From positions 186,001-250,000 of the forward strand of contig NZ_VNFK01000002.1 of the NCBI RefSeq assembly GCF_007786235.1: a DNA stretch of 64,000 nt. The letters run 5' to 3'. The DNA comes from Paenarthrobacter nitroguajacolicus. GTDB taxonomy: Bacteria > Actinomycetota > Actinomycetes > Actinomycetales > Micrococcaceae. Each line of letters opens with the position of its first letter. Position 1 is the stretch's first letter. Below are positions 10,672 through 20,125 of this stretch, piece after piece. The notes beneath the pieces were generated by a model, which saw only the letters and a list, made by a program, of their open reading frames with translations, was not told where the DNA came from and did not search any database. The position numbers and the translations under genes are program-made.

Positions 10672-12798
10672 TCAGGCCGTCAAGCCTGCGAGGGAGTCTT
10701 TGGCTGCGGCTTCCACGGCTTCGGCGGTGATGCCGAATTCGTTGAAGAGTCGCTTGTAATCGGCCGAGGCACCGAAGTGTTCCAGGGAGATGGATCGGCC
10801 TGCGTCGCCGACGAATTCGCGCCAGCCGAGCGCCAGGCCGGCCTCGACGGAAACGCGGGCCTTCACGGAAGCGGGGAGCACAGATTCGCGGTAAGCCTCG
10901 TCCTGCTTGTTGAACCACTCAACACACGGCATGGAGACAACGCGCGCTGCGATGCCTTCGGCCTGGAGGGCTTCGCGGGCCTGGACTGCGAGCTGGACTT
11001 CCGAGCCGGTGCCGATCAGGATGACCTGGGCGTCAACGGTTTCGCCGTCCTTGGAGGCTTCGGCCAGGACGTAACCGCCCTTGGCAACACCAGCGGTGGA
11101 ACCGAACGTGTCACCAGCAGCTTCGCCTTCACCGCGGGCGTAGGTGGGGATGTTCTGGCGTGTCAGGACGATGCCGGCCGGGTTCTCGTGGTTCTCCAGC
11201 ATGGCCTTCCATGCCGCAGAGACTTCGTTTGCGTCGCCGGGGCGGACAACATCCAGGCCCGGGATGGCCCGCAGGGATGCGAGCTGCTCCACCGGCTGGT
11301 GGGTGGGTCCGTCTTCGCCCAGGCCGATGGAGTCGTGCGTCCACACGTACAGGGACGGGACACCCATCAGCGCGCCGAGGCGGATGGCCGGCCGCTGGTA
11401 GTCGGAGAAGATCAGGAACGTGCCGGAGAAAGCGCGGGTGCGGCCGTGCAGGGAAATACCGTTCACGATCGACGCGGCAGCGTGCTCACGGATACCGAAG
11501 TGCAGCACGCGTCCATACGGGTTGCCCTTCCAGGCATCCGTGGAACGCGAGGTCGGGATGAACGACGGCGAGCCTTCGATGGTGGTGTTGTTGGACTCGG
11601 CGAGGTCGGCCGAACCGCCCCACAGCTCCGGAAGAACCGGACCAATGGCGTTCAGGACCTTGCCCGAAGCCGCGCGGGTGGAAACGTCCTTGCCGGCTTC
11701 GAACACCGGAAGCGCGGCATCGATGCCCACGGGAAGCTTCTTGGCTTCCACACGCTCCAGCAGGGCGGCGGCGTCCGGGTTGGCTGATTGCCATGCCTCG
11801 AACGAAGCCTGCCAGGCTGCACGGGACTCAGCACCGCGGTCAAGGACCTTGCGGGCATGTGCCAGGACTTCTTCGTCAACGTCGAAGGACTTGGCCGGAT
11901 CAAAGCCGAGCACGGTCTTCAGTGCTGCGACTTCCTCGGCACCCAGGGCCGAACCGTGGATCTTGCCGGTGTTCTGCTTCTTCGGAGCCGGGTAGCCGAT
12001 GATGGTGCGCAGCGAGATGATGGACGGCTTGTTCGTCTCTGCCTTGGCCGCCTGAAGTGCGGAGTACAGCTCCTGGACGTCTTCGACGTAGTCGCCGGTC
12101 TTGGTCCAGTCGACGCGCTGGGTGTGCCAGCCGTAGGCCTCGTAGCGCTTGAGGACGTCTTCGGTGAAGGCGATGTCAGTGTCGTCTTCGATCGAGATGT
12201 GGTTCTCGTCATAAATGACGACGAGGTTGCCCAGTTCCTGGTGGCCGGCAAGCGAGGAGGCCTCGGAGGTCACACCTTCCTGCAGGTCGCCGTCGGAGGC
12301 AATGACCCAAATGGTGTGGTCGAACGGCGACTCGCCGGCGGGAGCATCGGCGTCGAACAGGCCGCGCTGGCGACGCTGTGAGTAGGCGAAACCAACAGCG
12401 GAAGCCAGGCCCTGGCCCAGGGGACCGGTGGTGATTTCCACGCCGGCGGTGTGCTTGTACTCGGGGTGGCCCGGGGTCAGCGAACCCCAGGTGCGCAGCG
12501 CTTCCAGATCCTTCAGTTCCAGGCCGTAACCGGACAGGAACAGCTGGATGTACAGCGTCAGCGAGGTATGGCCGGGGGACAGGACGAACCGGTCGCGGCC
12601 AATCCAGTCCGGGTTCTTGGGGTCGTGGCGCATCAGCTTCTGGAACAGCAGGTACGCTGCCGGAGCCAAGCTCATTGCCGTACCAGGGTGGCCGTTGCCG
12701 ACCTTCTCCACGGCGTCGGCGGCCAACACACGAACGGTGTCAACAGCCTTCTTGTCCAGATCGGTCCATGACAGTTCTTGCTCTTCCAAATGTGGCAC
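10672..12798 (-). CDS. tkt: Transketolase
   Basis: Thiamine-diphosphate enzyme that transfers two-carbon units in the pentose-phosphate pathway. The 708-residue form begins with GTG ([15 protein letters not shown]); GAGAGGGG lies 10 bases upstream. The frame could extend to an ATG at 12858, but the extra 20 residues are not family-like. Motifs: [16 protein letters not shown] near 36, the ThDP loop [20 protein letters not shown], the central [14 protein letters not shown], and [20 protein letters not shown]. It is the promoter-proximal gene of the six-gene operon ending at pgl. Confidence 0.96.
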   Translation of the reverse strand: MPHLEEQELSWTDLDKKAVDTVRVLAADAVEKVGNGHPGTAMSLAPAAYLLFQKLMRHDPKNPDWIGRDRFVLSPGHTSLTLYIQLFLSGYGLELKDLEALRTWGSLTPGHPEYKHTAGVEITTGPLGQGLASAVGFAYSQRRQRGLFDADAPAGESPFDHTIWVIASDGDLQEGVTSEASSLAGHQELGNLVVIYDENHISIEDDTDIAFTEDVLKRYEAYGWHTQRVDWTKTGDYVEDVQELYSALQAAKAETNKPSIISLRTIIGYPAPKKQNTGKIHGSALGAEEVAALKTVLGFDPAKSFDVDEEVLAHARKVLDRGAESRAAWQASFEAWQSANPDAAALLERVEAKKLPVGIDAALPVFEAGKDVSTRAASGKVLNAIGPVLPELWGGSADLAESNNTTIEGSPSFIPTSRSTDAWKGNPYGRVLHFGIREHAAASIVNGISLHGRTRAFSGTFLIFSDYQRPAIRLGALMGVPSLYVWTHDSIGLGEDGPTHQPVEQLASLRAIPGLDVVRPGDANEVSAAWKAMLENHENPAGIVLTRQNIPTYARGEGEAAGDTFGSTAGVAKGGYVLAEASKDGETVDAQVILIGTGSEVQLAVQAREALQAEGIAARVVSMPCVEWFNKQDEAYRESVLPASVKARVSVEAGLALGWREFVGDAGRSISLEHFGASADYKRLFNEFGITAEAVEAAAKDSLAGLTA

Positions 12799-13226
12799 GA
12801 AAACCGAGCCCCTCTCTGTGCTGACGGCAGGCGTATGGACACGGCACGCAGGAAGCACAGGATGGCGCCCGCTGCAATGTGTCTACCAGCCGTTCACCAT
12901 TGAAACGTTGATCTCTCATCCAGACGCACGGATATCCGAGAATACGGTTTCCCGGATGGTCAACGTGTGCTGATCTGCTCAACAGCTTAGCCCTAAACGT
13001 GTCAGGGAACTCAGGGAATCCCACTAACTGGACAGAAATTCCCTTATATGAATCACGATGGCCCGCCGGGGGAGTGAAGATTCGGAAACATTGACGTATT
13101 TTGCGGACATCGGGCCACTTCCGGCCACGGTATGATATTTGGAGGCCACCAGCGGTTCACGCGCCCGTGCTTGCTTTCGACAACCGGGACGCCAGCCGCT
13201 GCGAGAACCCCAGAGCATAGAACAGA
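12799..13226. promoter_or_regulatory. Divergent tkt/ctaB intergenic region
   Basis: 428 bp without a convincing gene. It holds a near-perfect inverted repeat ATCCGAGAA-N6-TTCCCGGAT (12934-12957, one mismatch), about 135 bp before tkt, next to a minus-strand TTGACC that could be a -35 element. On the ctaB side a TATGAT at 13131-13136 could be a -10. AT-rich patches lie at 12960-13060. No terminator or RNA gene was recognised. Promoter assignments are weak. Confidence 0.35.
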
Positions 13227-14189
13227 GTGACTGCCGCCGTGAGCACAACTGATACGCCCCTCAACGCGTCCCCGGCCCGGGGAAGCATCGGAATTTCCCG
13301 CAAGTTCAAGGCGTATCTGGCACTGACAAAACCCCGTGTCATCGAACTGCTCCTGGTCAGCACCCTTCCCACCATGATCTTCGCCCAGCGCGGATTCCCG
13401 TCGATCGGCCTCATCCTCGCCACCCTCGTGGGCGGCGCGTTCGCCGCAGGCAGCGCCGGCGTCTTCAACTGCTACATCGACCGCGATATCGACAAACTGA
13501 TGCACCGCACCGAGAAGCGTCCCCTTGTCACTGGCGAGGTGACTCCGCGCGAGGCCTTGGTTTTCGCCTGGGTTCTTGGCGCTGCGTCCATCGCGATCCT
13601 GTGGTTCGGGGCCAACCCGCTGTCAGCCTGGCTGGGCCTCGGTGCCATAGTCTTCTACGTCGTCATTTACACCATGATCCTGAAGCGCCGCACCGCCCAG
13701 AACATCGTCTGGGGCGGGGCCGCCGGTTGCTTCCCGGTCCTCATCGCGTGGGCAGCGGTCACCAACACTGTTGAGTGGCCCGCAATCGTGCTCTTCATGG
13801 TGATCTTCCTCTGGACGCCTCCCCACTACTGGCCGCTGTCCATGCGCTACGGCGAGGACTACCGCAACGCCAAGGTACCGATGCTCGGCGCCATCGCCGG
13901 TGCGAAAGTGGTCTCTGTGCAGGTCGTCCTGTACGCCTGGGCCATGGTTGCCTGCTCCTTGCTGATGGTCCCCGTTGGCGGGGCCGGATGGGTCTACACC
14001 ATCGTCGCAGTTGCTGCGGGTGCATGGTTCCTCTACGAGAGCCATGCACTGTACAAGCGCGCACAGGGTGGCGACGTCTCCAACAAGGGTGCAATGAAGG
14101 TCTTCCACGGTTCCATCAGCTACCTGACGCTGCTCTTCATCGCCCTTGCCGTTGACCCCTTCATCGGTTCACCGATCATCGGCGGCTAG
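13227..14189 (+). CDS. ctaB: Protohaem IX farnesyltransferase (haem O synthase)
   Basis: Membrane UbiA-family prenyltransferase that adds farnesyl to haem B, giving haem O for cytochrome aa3 oxidase. The 320 residues have about nine hydrophobic segments. The first Asp-rich motif is [15 protein letters not shown] near residues 80-94. The family sequence [15 protein letters not shown] is near 32-46, and [15 protein letters not shown] is near 192-206. GTG start; a second in-frame GTG four codons later is possible. It is convergent with ctaA, the next step in the pathway, across an unusual repeat-rich intergenic region. Confidence 0.95.
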   Translation: MTAAVSTTDTPLNASPARGSIGISRKFKAYLALTKPRVIELLLVSTLPTMIFAQRGFPSIGLILATLVGGAFAAGSAGVFNCYIDRDIDKLMHRTEKRPLVTGEVTPREALVFAWVLGAASIAILWFGANPLSAWLGLGAIVFYVVIYTMILKRRTAQNIVWGGAAGCFPVLIAWAAVTNTVEWPAIVLFMVIFLWTPPHYWPLSMRYGEDYRNAKVPMLGAIAGAKVVSVQVVLYAWAMVACSLLMVPVGGAGWVYTIVAVAAGAWFLYESHALYKRAQGGDVSNKGAMKVFHGSISYLTLLFIALAVDPFIGSPIIGG

Positions 14190-14220
14190 GGCGTCCCACC
14201 CCGCAAGCAACAGATACTGA

Positions 14221-14252
14221 CGACGCCGGCACTCACCCGAGTGCCGGCGTCG
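14221..14252 (+). terminator. ctaB hairpin terminator
   Basis: A perfect 14-bp stem 14221-14234/14239-14252 (CGACGCCGGCACTC) with an ACCC loop, followed by CTGTTTCG. It lies 31 bp after the ctaB stop. The T-run is short. Confidence 0.75.
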
Positions 14253-14276
14253 CTGTTTCGCCCAACGCCACCGCGA

Positions 14277-14456
14277 CGCTCTCTCACGTCCCGCACCCTT
14301 TCGCCGGTCCCTCTCGCACCTCCCGCACCCTTTCGCCGGTCCCTCTCGCACCTCCCGCACCCTTTCGCCGGTCCCTCTCTCACCTCCCGCACCCTTTCGC
14401 CGGTCCCCCTCTCACCTCCCGCACCCTTTCGCCGGTCCCTCTCGCACGTCTCGCAC
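14277..14456 (+). repeat. Tandem array of a 32-bp C-rich repeat (left array)
   Basis: Five contiguous 32-bp units start at 14277, 14309, 14341, 14373 and 14405, plus a 20-bp partial sixth (14437-14456). The first unit opens CGCTCTCTCACGTCCCGC and goes on ACCCTTTCGCCGGT. Later units differ at a few bases in the first dozen. One typical unit has 18 C, 7 T, 5 G and 2 A, so the RNA-sense strand downstream of ctaB is strongly C-rich and G-poor. Units abut with no spacers, so this is not CRISPR. A mirror-image array of the same family lies before ctaA. Confidence 0.93.
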
Positions 14457-14890
14457 ATGGCACAGGTCGGGAGTTCCAAGGGTGGTGTTCGCGACTGGGC
14501 GAGGGGCGAAGGCGGAGGGGCACACCTCCCCATCGCGAAGGCTTCCCTGAGCAACGCCGAAGTGGGGGCATTGTTAGCAACTGACCGACCCCGGAGTCCC
14601 CGCCGTCGCCTTGTTTCGAGCTGTTCGGGAATCGAGGGATGCTGAGGGCTCGAACCAAGGCCCCTCCCTGCTGAGCGCTGCCTGGATCACGCTCCAGTGG
14701 ACAATCCTCGCTGTCTACAGCCACGGTCGGAGCCCGTCCTCGTACAACGGCGCGGTTCGGTAAGTCCAGCGGCATCCAACGAGGAAAGGCGCTGTTCAGC
14801 GAGGAGATACAGACACCAATCGCCGCGTGTCATGGTCACGCCCGGGTGCCGGCGCCGCGACCACTTACAGACGACAAAAGGGAGCAGTTC
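14457..14890. other. Unassigned 434-bp stretch between the two repeat arrays
   Basis: No credible gene. Short open frames on both strands are repeat-derived or Arg/Pro/Ser-rich, lack ribosome sites and resemble no family known to me. The sequence is GC-rich, with scattered short palindromes such as GGGTGCCGGCGCC near 14852. It could be decayed coding DNA or the interior of a small element bounded by the arrays. Nothing visible supports a transposase. Confidence 0.5.
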
Positions 14891-15002
14891 AGGATGTGGG
14901 AGAGGGTCCCGTTAAAACCCGTGGGATGTGAGTGAGCGAACCTCAAAAAGGGGCGGGATGTGAGAGAGCGAACCTCAAAAAGGGGCGGGATGTGAGAGAG
15001 CG
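14891..15002 (-). repeat. Tandem array of the 32-bp repeat, inverted (right array)
   Basis: On the plus strand, units begin at 14891 (degenerate), 14923, 14955 and 14987 (16-bp partial), reading GGGATGTGAGAGAGCG then AACCTCAAAAAGGGGC. On the minus strand the unit opens CGCTCTCTCACATCCCGC and matches the left-array unit at 25 of 32 positions, with the same 32-bp period. The array ends 8 bp from the ctaA stop, so it is the immediate 3' region of ctaA, in the same sense as the left array relative to ctaB. Confidence 0.92.
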
Positions 15003-15010
15003 TGCGGGGT

Positions 15011-15955
15011 TCAGGTGGCGGGGCTGTACTTTGCCAGGTCTGCTGCATTCGTCGCAGCGCTCATCAGCACGGCAGCGCCGAACATGTGGGCACCGACGAG
15101 GAGGGCCGGGATGCCGTTGTAGTACTGGGTGAACCCAATGATGGCCTGCAGCAGGGTTACGCCCAACAAGAGATAAGCCGCTGTGCGGAACGGTCCGCCG
15201 ATCTTGTGGCGCACCACCAGGAACACCGCGAGAAGCGTTCCGGCCATGATGAGGTAGGCGGGAACGGCGTGGATGTGCGAGAAGAGGTCCCAGTCGAGGT
15301 CGTTGCGGGGAGCGTCGGCGTCGCCTGCGTGCGGTCCGGCACCGGTGACTACAACGCCAAGCATCACAGAAAGGGCCGAGAAGACGGCTACGGCCATCAT
15401 TGCCGGGCGGGCAATCGCCGGAAGGGACGGCAGCGTGCGATTCATGAAGCCCCCGGTCCTGCCGTAAGCCCGGTTGACGAGCAGCGTTGCGAAGACCACC
15501 AATGCCATGGACACCAGGAAGTGGAGGCCTACAACCCAGGGGTTGAGCCCTGACAACACGGTGATGCCGCCAATGATGGCCTGGGCCGGGATACTTGCGA
15601 GGAGTCCCAGAGCCAGGACAAAGAGGTCGCGACGCTCCTTGCGGAGGTTCCACAAATACACCAACATGAGCGCTGCAACGGCCGCGAGGGCGAACGTAAG
15701 CAGTCGGTTGCCGAACTCAATGAATCCGTGAATGCCCATCTCCGGTGTATTGACCAACGAGTCGTTGGTGCATCGCGGCCACGTGGGGCAGCCCAGACCC
15801 GAGGCGGTAAGACGGACCGCACCACCGGTCACCACAAGAACCGTCTGCCCAATGAGCGACAGCAGGGCCAGTCGGCGCACCGCCTTGTTGACTTCGGTGG
15901 GCAACTTGGACGTGAATCGCTGGATGGTTTTCGGGAGGCGCGATGCCGTGCTCAC
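15011..15955 (-). CDS. ctaA: Haem A synthase (COX15/CtaA)
   Basis: Integral membrane enzyme that oxidises the C8 methyl of haem O to a formyl group, giving haem A for cytochrome aa3. The 314 residues have about eight hydrophobic segments. Family motifs include GGAVRLTASGLGCPTWPRC near residues 45-63, with conserved cysteines of the first extracytoplasmic loop, and HGFIEFGNRLLTF near 75-87. Further haem-ligand histidines are HIHAVPAY and GAHMFGAA. GTG start. It is the last gene after the ABC exporter pair on the minus strand. No intrinsic hairpin follows; the right 32-bp array does. Confidence 0.94.
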   Translation of the reverse strand: MSTASRLPKTIQRFTSKLPTEVNKAVRRLALLSLIGQTVLVVTGGAVRLTASGLGCPTWPRCTNDSLVNTPEMGIHGFIEFGNRLLTFALAAVAALMLVYLWNLRKERRDLFVLALGLLASIPAQAIIGGITVLSGLNPWVVGLHFLVSMALVVFATLLVNRAYGRTGGFMNRTLPSLPAIARPAMMAVAVFSALSVMLGVVVTGAGPHAGDADAPRNDLDWDLFSHIHAVPAYLIMAGTLLAVFLVVRHKIGGPFRTAAYLLLGVTLLQAIIGFTQYYNGIPALLVGAHMFGAAVLMSAATNAADLAKYSPAT

Positions 15956-16001
15956 AGTTTTCTCAACTCTCAGTTCTGCATTGTTAGTGGCTACAGGCTG
16001 G

Positions 16002-16766
16002 TTAGTTCCACTTGAACCAGCGGATGGCTGCGGCGCCGGCTAGCACTGTCCACAGCAGGAGGATCACGACGGCGGGAAGCGGGACGGCCCCCAGCAGGAA
16101 GGCGTCACGGAGTGCTTCACCCAACGCGCCGGAGGGAAGGAACTGCACTATGCCCTGGGCGAGGGCGGGAAGCCGTTCGGCAGGGACCACAATGCCGCCC
16201 AGCGCGCCCAGCAGGATCCACAGCAGGTTGGTGATGGCCAGCGTTGCTTCCGGTCGCACCGTGCCCGCCACCAGCAAGCCCAGTGCTGTGAAGGCGGCGG
16301 CACCGAGGACCAGCAACCCAAGCCCAGGCAACCATGCCTCTGGACGTGGCTGCCAGCCAAGAAGGCCGGCAATCGCGCCGACCACCAGGACCTGGAGGAA
16401 CAGGACCACCAGCACTGCGAGAATCTTGCCCGCAATCAGGCCTCCACGGCCCAGGGGAGTAGTGGAGAGGAACCGGAGGACACCATAGCGACGATCAAAC
16501 CCCGTCGCGATGCCTTGGCCGGTAAATGCTGTGGACATGGCGCACAGGGCGAGAATTCCAGGGGTCGCCACATCCACACGCGATCCGCCCATGCCGTCCA
16601 ACATGGGGGTGACCACCAGACCTATAAGTGCCATCAACGGCAGCACGATGGCGAGAATCAGTTGCTCGCCGTTGCGCAGCATGGTGATGGTCTCGTAGCG
16701 GCCCTGCTGGATGATCCGGCGCGGCAATGACGCCGGACCGGCGTTGGGTGAGAGGAGCTTGCTCAT
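16002..16766 (-). CDS. ABC-2 type transporter permease
   Basis: The 254-residue membrane protein has about six hydrophobic segments (for example ILAIVLPLMALIGLVVTP near 35-52 and VLVVLFLQVLVVGAIAGLLG near 115-135). It has the layout of DrrB/ABC-2 exporters. Its start overlaps the ATPase gene by 4 bp, so the two form one exporter. Substrate unknown. This pair between ctaA and the suf operon is conserved in actinobacteria, including mycobacteria, so a link to haem or oxidase biogenesis is possible but unproven. Confidence 0.85.
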   Translation of the reverse strand: MSKLLSPNAGPASLPRRIIQQGRYETITMLRNGEQLILAIVLPLMALIGLVVTPMLDGMGGSRVDVATPGILALCAMSTAFTGQGIATGFDRRYGVLRFLSTTPLGRGGLIAGKILAVLVVLFLQVLVVGAIAGLLGWQPRPEAWLPGLGLLVLGAAAFTALGLLVAGTVRPEATLAITNLLWILLGALGGIVVPAERLPALAQGIVQFLPSGALGEALRDAFLLGAVPLPAVVILLLWTVLAGAAAIRWFKWN

Positions 16767-17728
16767 CTGAGGTCCCTTCCGGAAATATCCAGGAACACAT
16801 CTTCAAGGCTACGGGCTTCCAAGCGCAGTGAAGCGGGCAAGATGTTCCGTTCTGCCCACCAGGCGGTCAGGGCCGCAAGGTCGTTTGGCGTCAGCTCACC
16901 GCTAATCGTGTAGCTGCCCGACCGGGTCTCTGTGATCTGGAGCCCGGCGCCGAGGACACCGGCAAAGTCGAGTCCGGCCGGGGCATCGAAGTACAAGGTC
17001 CGGTCCGTCATGGAGGTGTCGGAAGAATGGTCGTGCTTCAGAAGCTCGGCGACTGTTCCTTCTACAACATTGTGTCCGCCGTCGATGATATAGACGTAGT
17101 CCGCCAAGCGTTCGGCGTCGTCCATGAGATGCGTCGTGAGGACGATCCCCATTCCTGCGTCCCGAAGTTCTGCGATGAGGTCGAACACCATCTGGCGCGA
17201 CTGGGGATCCAGCCCTGCACTGGGTTCGTCCAGGAACAGGATCTCCGGGTTTCCCACCAGCGCGGCCGCCAAGGCGAGCCGTTGCTTTTGGCCGCCGGAG
17301 AGGCGACGAACAGTGGTCCTGGAAAATTGGTCGATTCCGAGGCGCTCCACCAAGGCGTCAACGTCCATGGGGTTTCGGTACATGCCGGCGACGTGCCGCA
17401 ACAGTGGGATGGGACGGGCCGACGGCGGCAAGCCACCGTCCTGGAGCATCACACCTACGCGCGCCCTCAAGTCCGCACCCGCCGTGTCCGGGTCCGCGCC
17501 GAGCAGCGAAATAGTCCCGCCGGTACGTTTTTGAAGACCTTGGGCGCACTCGAGGGTGGTGGTCTTGCCCGCCCCATTTGCCCCCAGAAGGGCGGTGACT
17601 TGGCCGCGCTCGGCTACCAGTGACAGTCCGCTGACCACCCGCAGCATTTTGCCGTCAAGCGAGGCCAAAGGGCCTACGTCCTTAATGAGTCCGTCTATGG
17701 TGAGGACAGGGGAATCGGGTGATCGCAC
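16763..17728 (-). CDS. ABC exporter ATP-binding protein (DrrA-like)
   Basis: A 321-residue ATPase with Walker A GANGAGKTT near residue 49, Q-loop MLQDGGLPP, signature LSGGQKQRL, Walker B EILFLDEPSAG and H-loop TTHLMDDAE. The C-terminal ~90 residues match the usual DrrA-type extension. GTG at 17728 is chosen over TTG at 17731. A -10-like TAGAAT on the minus strand at 17735-17740 would place the transcript start at or next to this GTG, suggesting a leaderless message. It is translationally coupled to the permease and divergent from sufR. Confidence 0.88.
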   Translation of the reverse strand: MRSPDSPVLTIDGLIKDVGPLASLDGKMLRVVSGLSLVAERGQVTALLGANGAGKTTTLECAQGLQKRTGGTISLLGADPDTAGADLRARVGVMLQDGGLPPSARPIPLLRHVAGMYRNPMDVDALVERLGIDQFSRTTVRRLSGGQKQRLALAAALVGNPEILFLDEPSAGLDPQSRQMVFDLIAELRDAGMGIVLTTHLMDDAERLADYVYIIDGGHNVVEGTVAELLKHDHSSDTSMTDRTLYFDAPAGLDFAGVLGAGLQITETRSGSYTISGELTPNDLAALTAWWAERNILPASLRLEARSLEDVFLDISGRDLR

Positions 17729-17838
17729 CAAAGTATTCTACGTGAAGTAGTACGGTCACACTTGGCGGGCAGCCCCAGGTCAGTCTTGCCTTACTGGATG
17801 CATGAAACAAATTACGACATGATTGTGTTGTGTATTCC
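17729..17838. promoter_or_regulatory. Divergent ABC exporter/sufR control region
   Basis: 110 bp between divergent starts. It contains the minus-strand -10 candidate TAGAAT (17735-17740) and an overlapping inverted repeat GTGA-N10-TCAC (17742-17759). The latter is a plausible but unproven binding site, possibly for SufR, which autoregulates in related bacteria. No Shine-Dalgarno precedes either gene, so both transcripts may be leaderless. Confidence 0.35.
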
Positions 17839-18660
17839 ATGAGCAGTCCAGTTTCCATGCCCTCAAAGCGGCATGCTGCAGCGGCAGAGGCCTACGTGCC
17901 TCCGCCGGCGCTGCCGGACGCGGATGACCGTACACGGGATCGCGTCCTGAGCGCCGTCTTGGAGAATGGCCCGGTAAGCGCCGCAGAGCTGGGAGATCTT
18001 CTCGGCTTCACCCCGGCCGCAGTGCGCAGGCACCTTGACCACTTGGAACGCAGTGGCGTAATCGAGGTCAAAAGGGTGGCCAAGGCCGGCTCCGGCGCAG
18101 GTCGTCCGGCACGCCGCTATGTCCTCAGTTCCCAGGGCCAGTCAACGCTTGGCGACGATTACCTGAACATCGCCAGTTCCGCGCTGCGGCGCCTGCAGGA
18201 ACTTGCGGGCGAGGACGCAGTGCGGGAGTACGCGGAAGAACGATTCGCCGACATGGAACGCCGTTACGCCCCTGAGGTGGAAGCGGCCGGTGATGACATC
18301 ACGGCTCGTGCCATGGCGCTCTCCAAAGCCCTGAGCCGCGACGGCTTCGTCGCCTCTGCCCATTCCATTGAGGCCAAGGCCCCCTTGCCCGCTGCGTTGT
18401 CCAGCGTCCAGCTATGCCAAGGGCACTGCCCCATCCAGCGTCTTGCCGCCGAGTTCCCGGTGTTCTGCGATACAGAGACCAAGGTCTTCTCCCGCTTGGT
18501 GGGCGTCGACGTCCGGCGGCTCTCCACGCTCGCGCAAGGCGGGCACGTCTGCACCACCCATATACCTACCGGGCGACTGGCTGCCACGGCATCCCCAGAT
18601 GTCGCAGTGCAGTCCGGGAACCCGTATCAGGAATCAAACAACCAGCAAGAAAGGCCGTGA
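17839..18660 (+). CDS. sufR: Iron-sulfur sensing repressor SufR
   Basis: ArsR/DeoR-like winged-helix repressor that carries an Fe-S cluster and controls suf operons. The 273 residues have an HTH at about 35-75 ([25 protein letters not shown]). The C-terminal ligand set is C-x3-C-x12-C ([15 protein letters not shown]) and a later GHVCTTH. The ATG at 17839 is chosen; a GTG three codons earlier is possible, and neither has a ribosome site. Its TGA overlaps the sufB ATG by one base (TGATG), so it is the first gene of the suf operon. Confidence 0.93.
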   Translation: MSSPVSMPSKRHAAAAEAYVPPPALPDADDRTRDRVLSAVLENGPVSAAELGDLLGFTPAAVRRHLDHLERSGVIEVKRVAKAGSGAGRPARRYVLSSQGQSTLGDDYLNIASSALRRLQELAGEDAVREYAEERFADMERRYAPEVEAAGDDITARAMALSKALSRDGFVASAHSIEAKAPLPAALSSVQLCQGHCPIQRLAAEFPVFCDTETKVFSRLVGVDVRRLSTLAQGGHVCTTHIPTGRLAATASPDVAVQSGNPYQESNNQQERP

Positions 18661-20123
18661 TGACGGACCAAATAGCAGAGAAAGCGGTAGCCGACGGCAC
18701 TGTGATCTCGGAGATTCTGGAGAAGAATCCCGAACTGCACGGTATCGGAAACTACGAGTACGGCTGGGCCGACAAGAACGACGTAGGCGCAAATGCCCGT
18801 CGTGGCCTCAACGAGGAGGTTGTCCGCGACATCTCCTCGAAGAAGAACGAGCCCGAATGGATGCTCGATCTGCGCCTCAAGGGCCTGAAGTACTTCGACC
18901 GCAAGCCCATGCCCACCTGGGGTGCAGACCTCTCGGGCATCGACTTCGACAACATCAAATACTTCGTGCGTTCCACGGAGAAGCAGGCAGCTACGTGGGA
19001 AGACCTCCCCGAAGACATCCGGAACACCTACGAGAAGCTGGGTATCCCGGAAGCTGAGCGCAGCCGTCTCGTCTCGGGTGTCGCTGCCCAGTACGAATCC
19101 GAGGTTGTCTACCACCAAATCCGCGAGGATCTGGAAGCCCAGGGCGTCATCTTCCTTGACACGGACACCGCGCTGCGAGAACACCCGGAGATCTTCCAGG
19201 AGTACTTCGGCACCATCATCCCGGTGGGCGACAACAAGTTCGCCTCGCTGAACACAGCTGTATGGTCCGGCGGATCGTTCGTGTACGTGCCCAAGGGCGT
19301 GCACGTTGATATCCCGCTGCAGGCCTACTTCCGCATCAACACGGAAAACATGGGCCAGTTCGAGCGCACGCTGATCATTGCCGATGAAGACTCGTACGTT
19401 CACTACATCGAAGGCTGCACGGCTCCGATCTACACCTCGGACTCCCTGCACTCGGCTGTTGTGGAAATCATCGTGAAGAAGGGCGCCCGCGTCCGCTACA
19501 CGACCATCCAGAACTGGTCCACCAACGTGTACAACCTCGTCACCAAGCGCGCTATCTGCGAAGAGGGCGCCACCATGGAGTGGATCGATGGCAACATCGG
19601 TTCCAAGGTGACCATGAAGTACCCTGCCGTCTACCTTGTTGGCGAGCACGCCAAGGGTGAGACCCTGTCCATCGCCTTTGCCGGCGAAGGCCAGCACCAG
19701 GACACGGGCTCCAAGATGGTGCACATCGCGCCGAACACCAAGAGCTCCATCATCTCCAAGTCCGTTGCCCGTGGCGGCGGACGTGCTGCCTACCGCGGCT
19801 TGGTCCAGGTCCGCGAAGGCGCCAAGCACTCGGCCAACACGGTCCGCTGTGATGCCCTTCTGGTGGACACCATTTCCCGTTCGGACACGTACCCGTACAT
19901 CGACATCCGTGAGGATGACGTTGTGATGGGGCACGAGGCCACCGTTTCCCGCGTCAGCGAAGAGCAGCTCTTCTATCTGATGTCCCGCGGCATGCCTGAA
20001 GACGAAGCCATGGCCATGATCGTGCGCGGCTTTATCGAGCCGATCGCCCGTGAGCTGCCCATGGAATACGCCCTGGAGCTGAACCGCTTGATTGAACTGC
20101 AGATGGAAGGGTCCGTCGGTTAA
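18660..20123 (+). CDS. sufB: Fe-S cluster assembly scaffold SufB
   Basis: Scaffold subunit of the SufBCD complex that builds Fe-S clusters. The 487 residues begin [15 protein letters not shown]. The conserved C-terminal part contains [28 protein letters not shown] with a conserved cysteine, and [21 protein letters not shown]. The open frame upstream lies over sufR and is not used. The start overlaps the sufR stop by one base; sufD begins 2 bp after its stop. Confidence 0.97.
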   Translation: MTDQIAEKAVADGTVISEILEKNPELHGIGNYEYGWADKNDVGANARRGLNEEVVRDISSKKNEPEWMLDLRLKGLKYFDRKPMPTWGADLSGIDFDNIKYFVRSTEKQAATWEDLPEDIRNTYEKLGIPEAERSRLVSGVAAQYESEVVYHQIREDLEAQGVIFLDTDTALREHPEIFQEYFGTIIPVGDNKFASLNTAVWSGGSFVYVPKGVHVDIPLQAYFRINTENMGQFERTLIIADEDSYVHYIEGCTAPIYTSDSLHSAVVEIIVKKGARVRYTTIQNWSTNVYNLVTKRAICEEGATMEWIDGNIGSKVTMKYPAVYLVGEHAKGETLSIAFAGEGQHQDTGSKMVHIAPNTKSSIISKSVARGGGRAAYRGLVQVREGAKHSANTVRCDALLVDTISRSDTYPYIDIREDDVVMGHEATVSRVSEEQLFYLMSRGMPEDEAMAMIVRGFIEPIARELPMEYALELNRLIELQMEGSVG

Positions 20124-20125
20124 CA

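Noticed and set aside
10649..10918. N-terminal extension of tal
   Set aside because: It lies inside tkt, is Arg-rich noise, and a good AGGAG precedes the internal ATG.
14277..14456. CRISPR array
   Set aside because: Repeats are contiguous without unique spacers, and no cas genes are in the window.
14241..14645. Repetitive Ser/Pro/Arg protein from the repeat array
   Set aside because: A 32-bp period is not a multiple of three, so each unit shifts frame; no ribosome site; apparent repeats come from DNA-level repetition.
18414..18659. N-terminal extension of SufB
   Set aside because: Overlaps sufR in another frame; the conserved protein starts at 18660.
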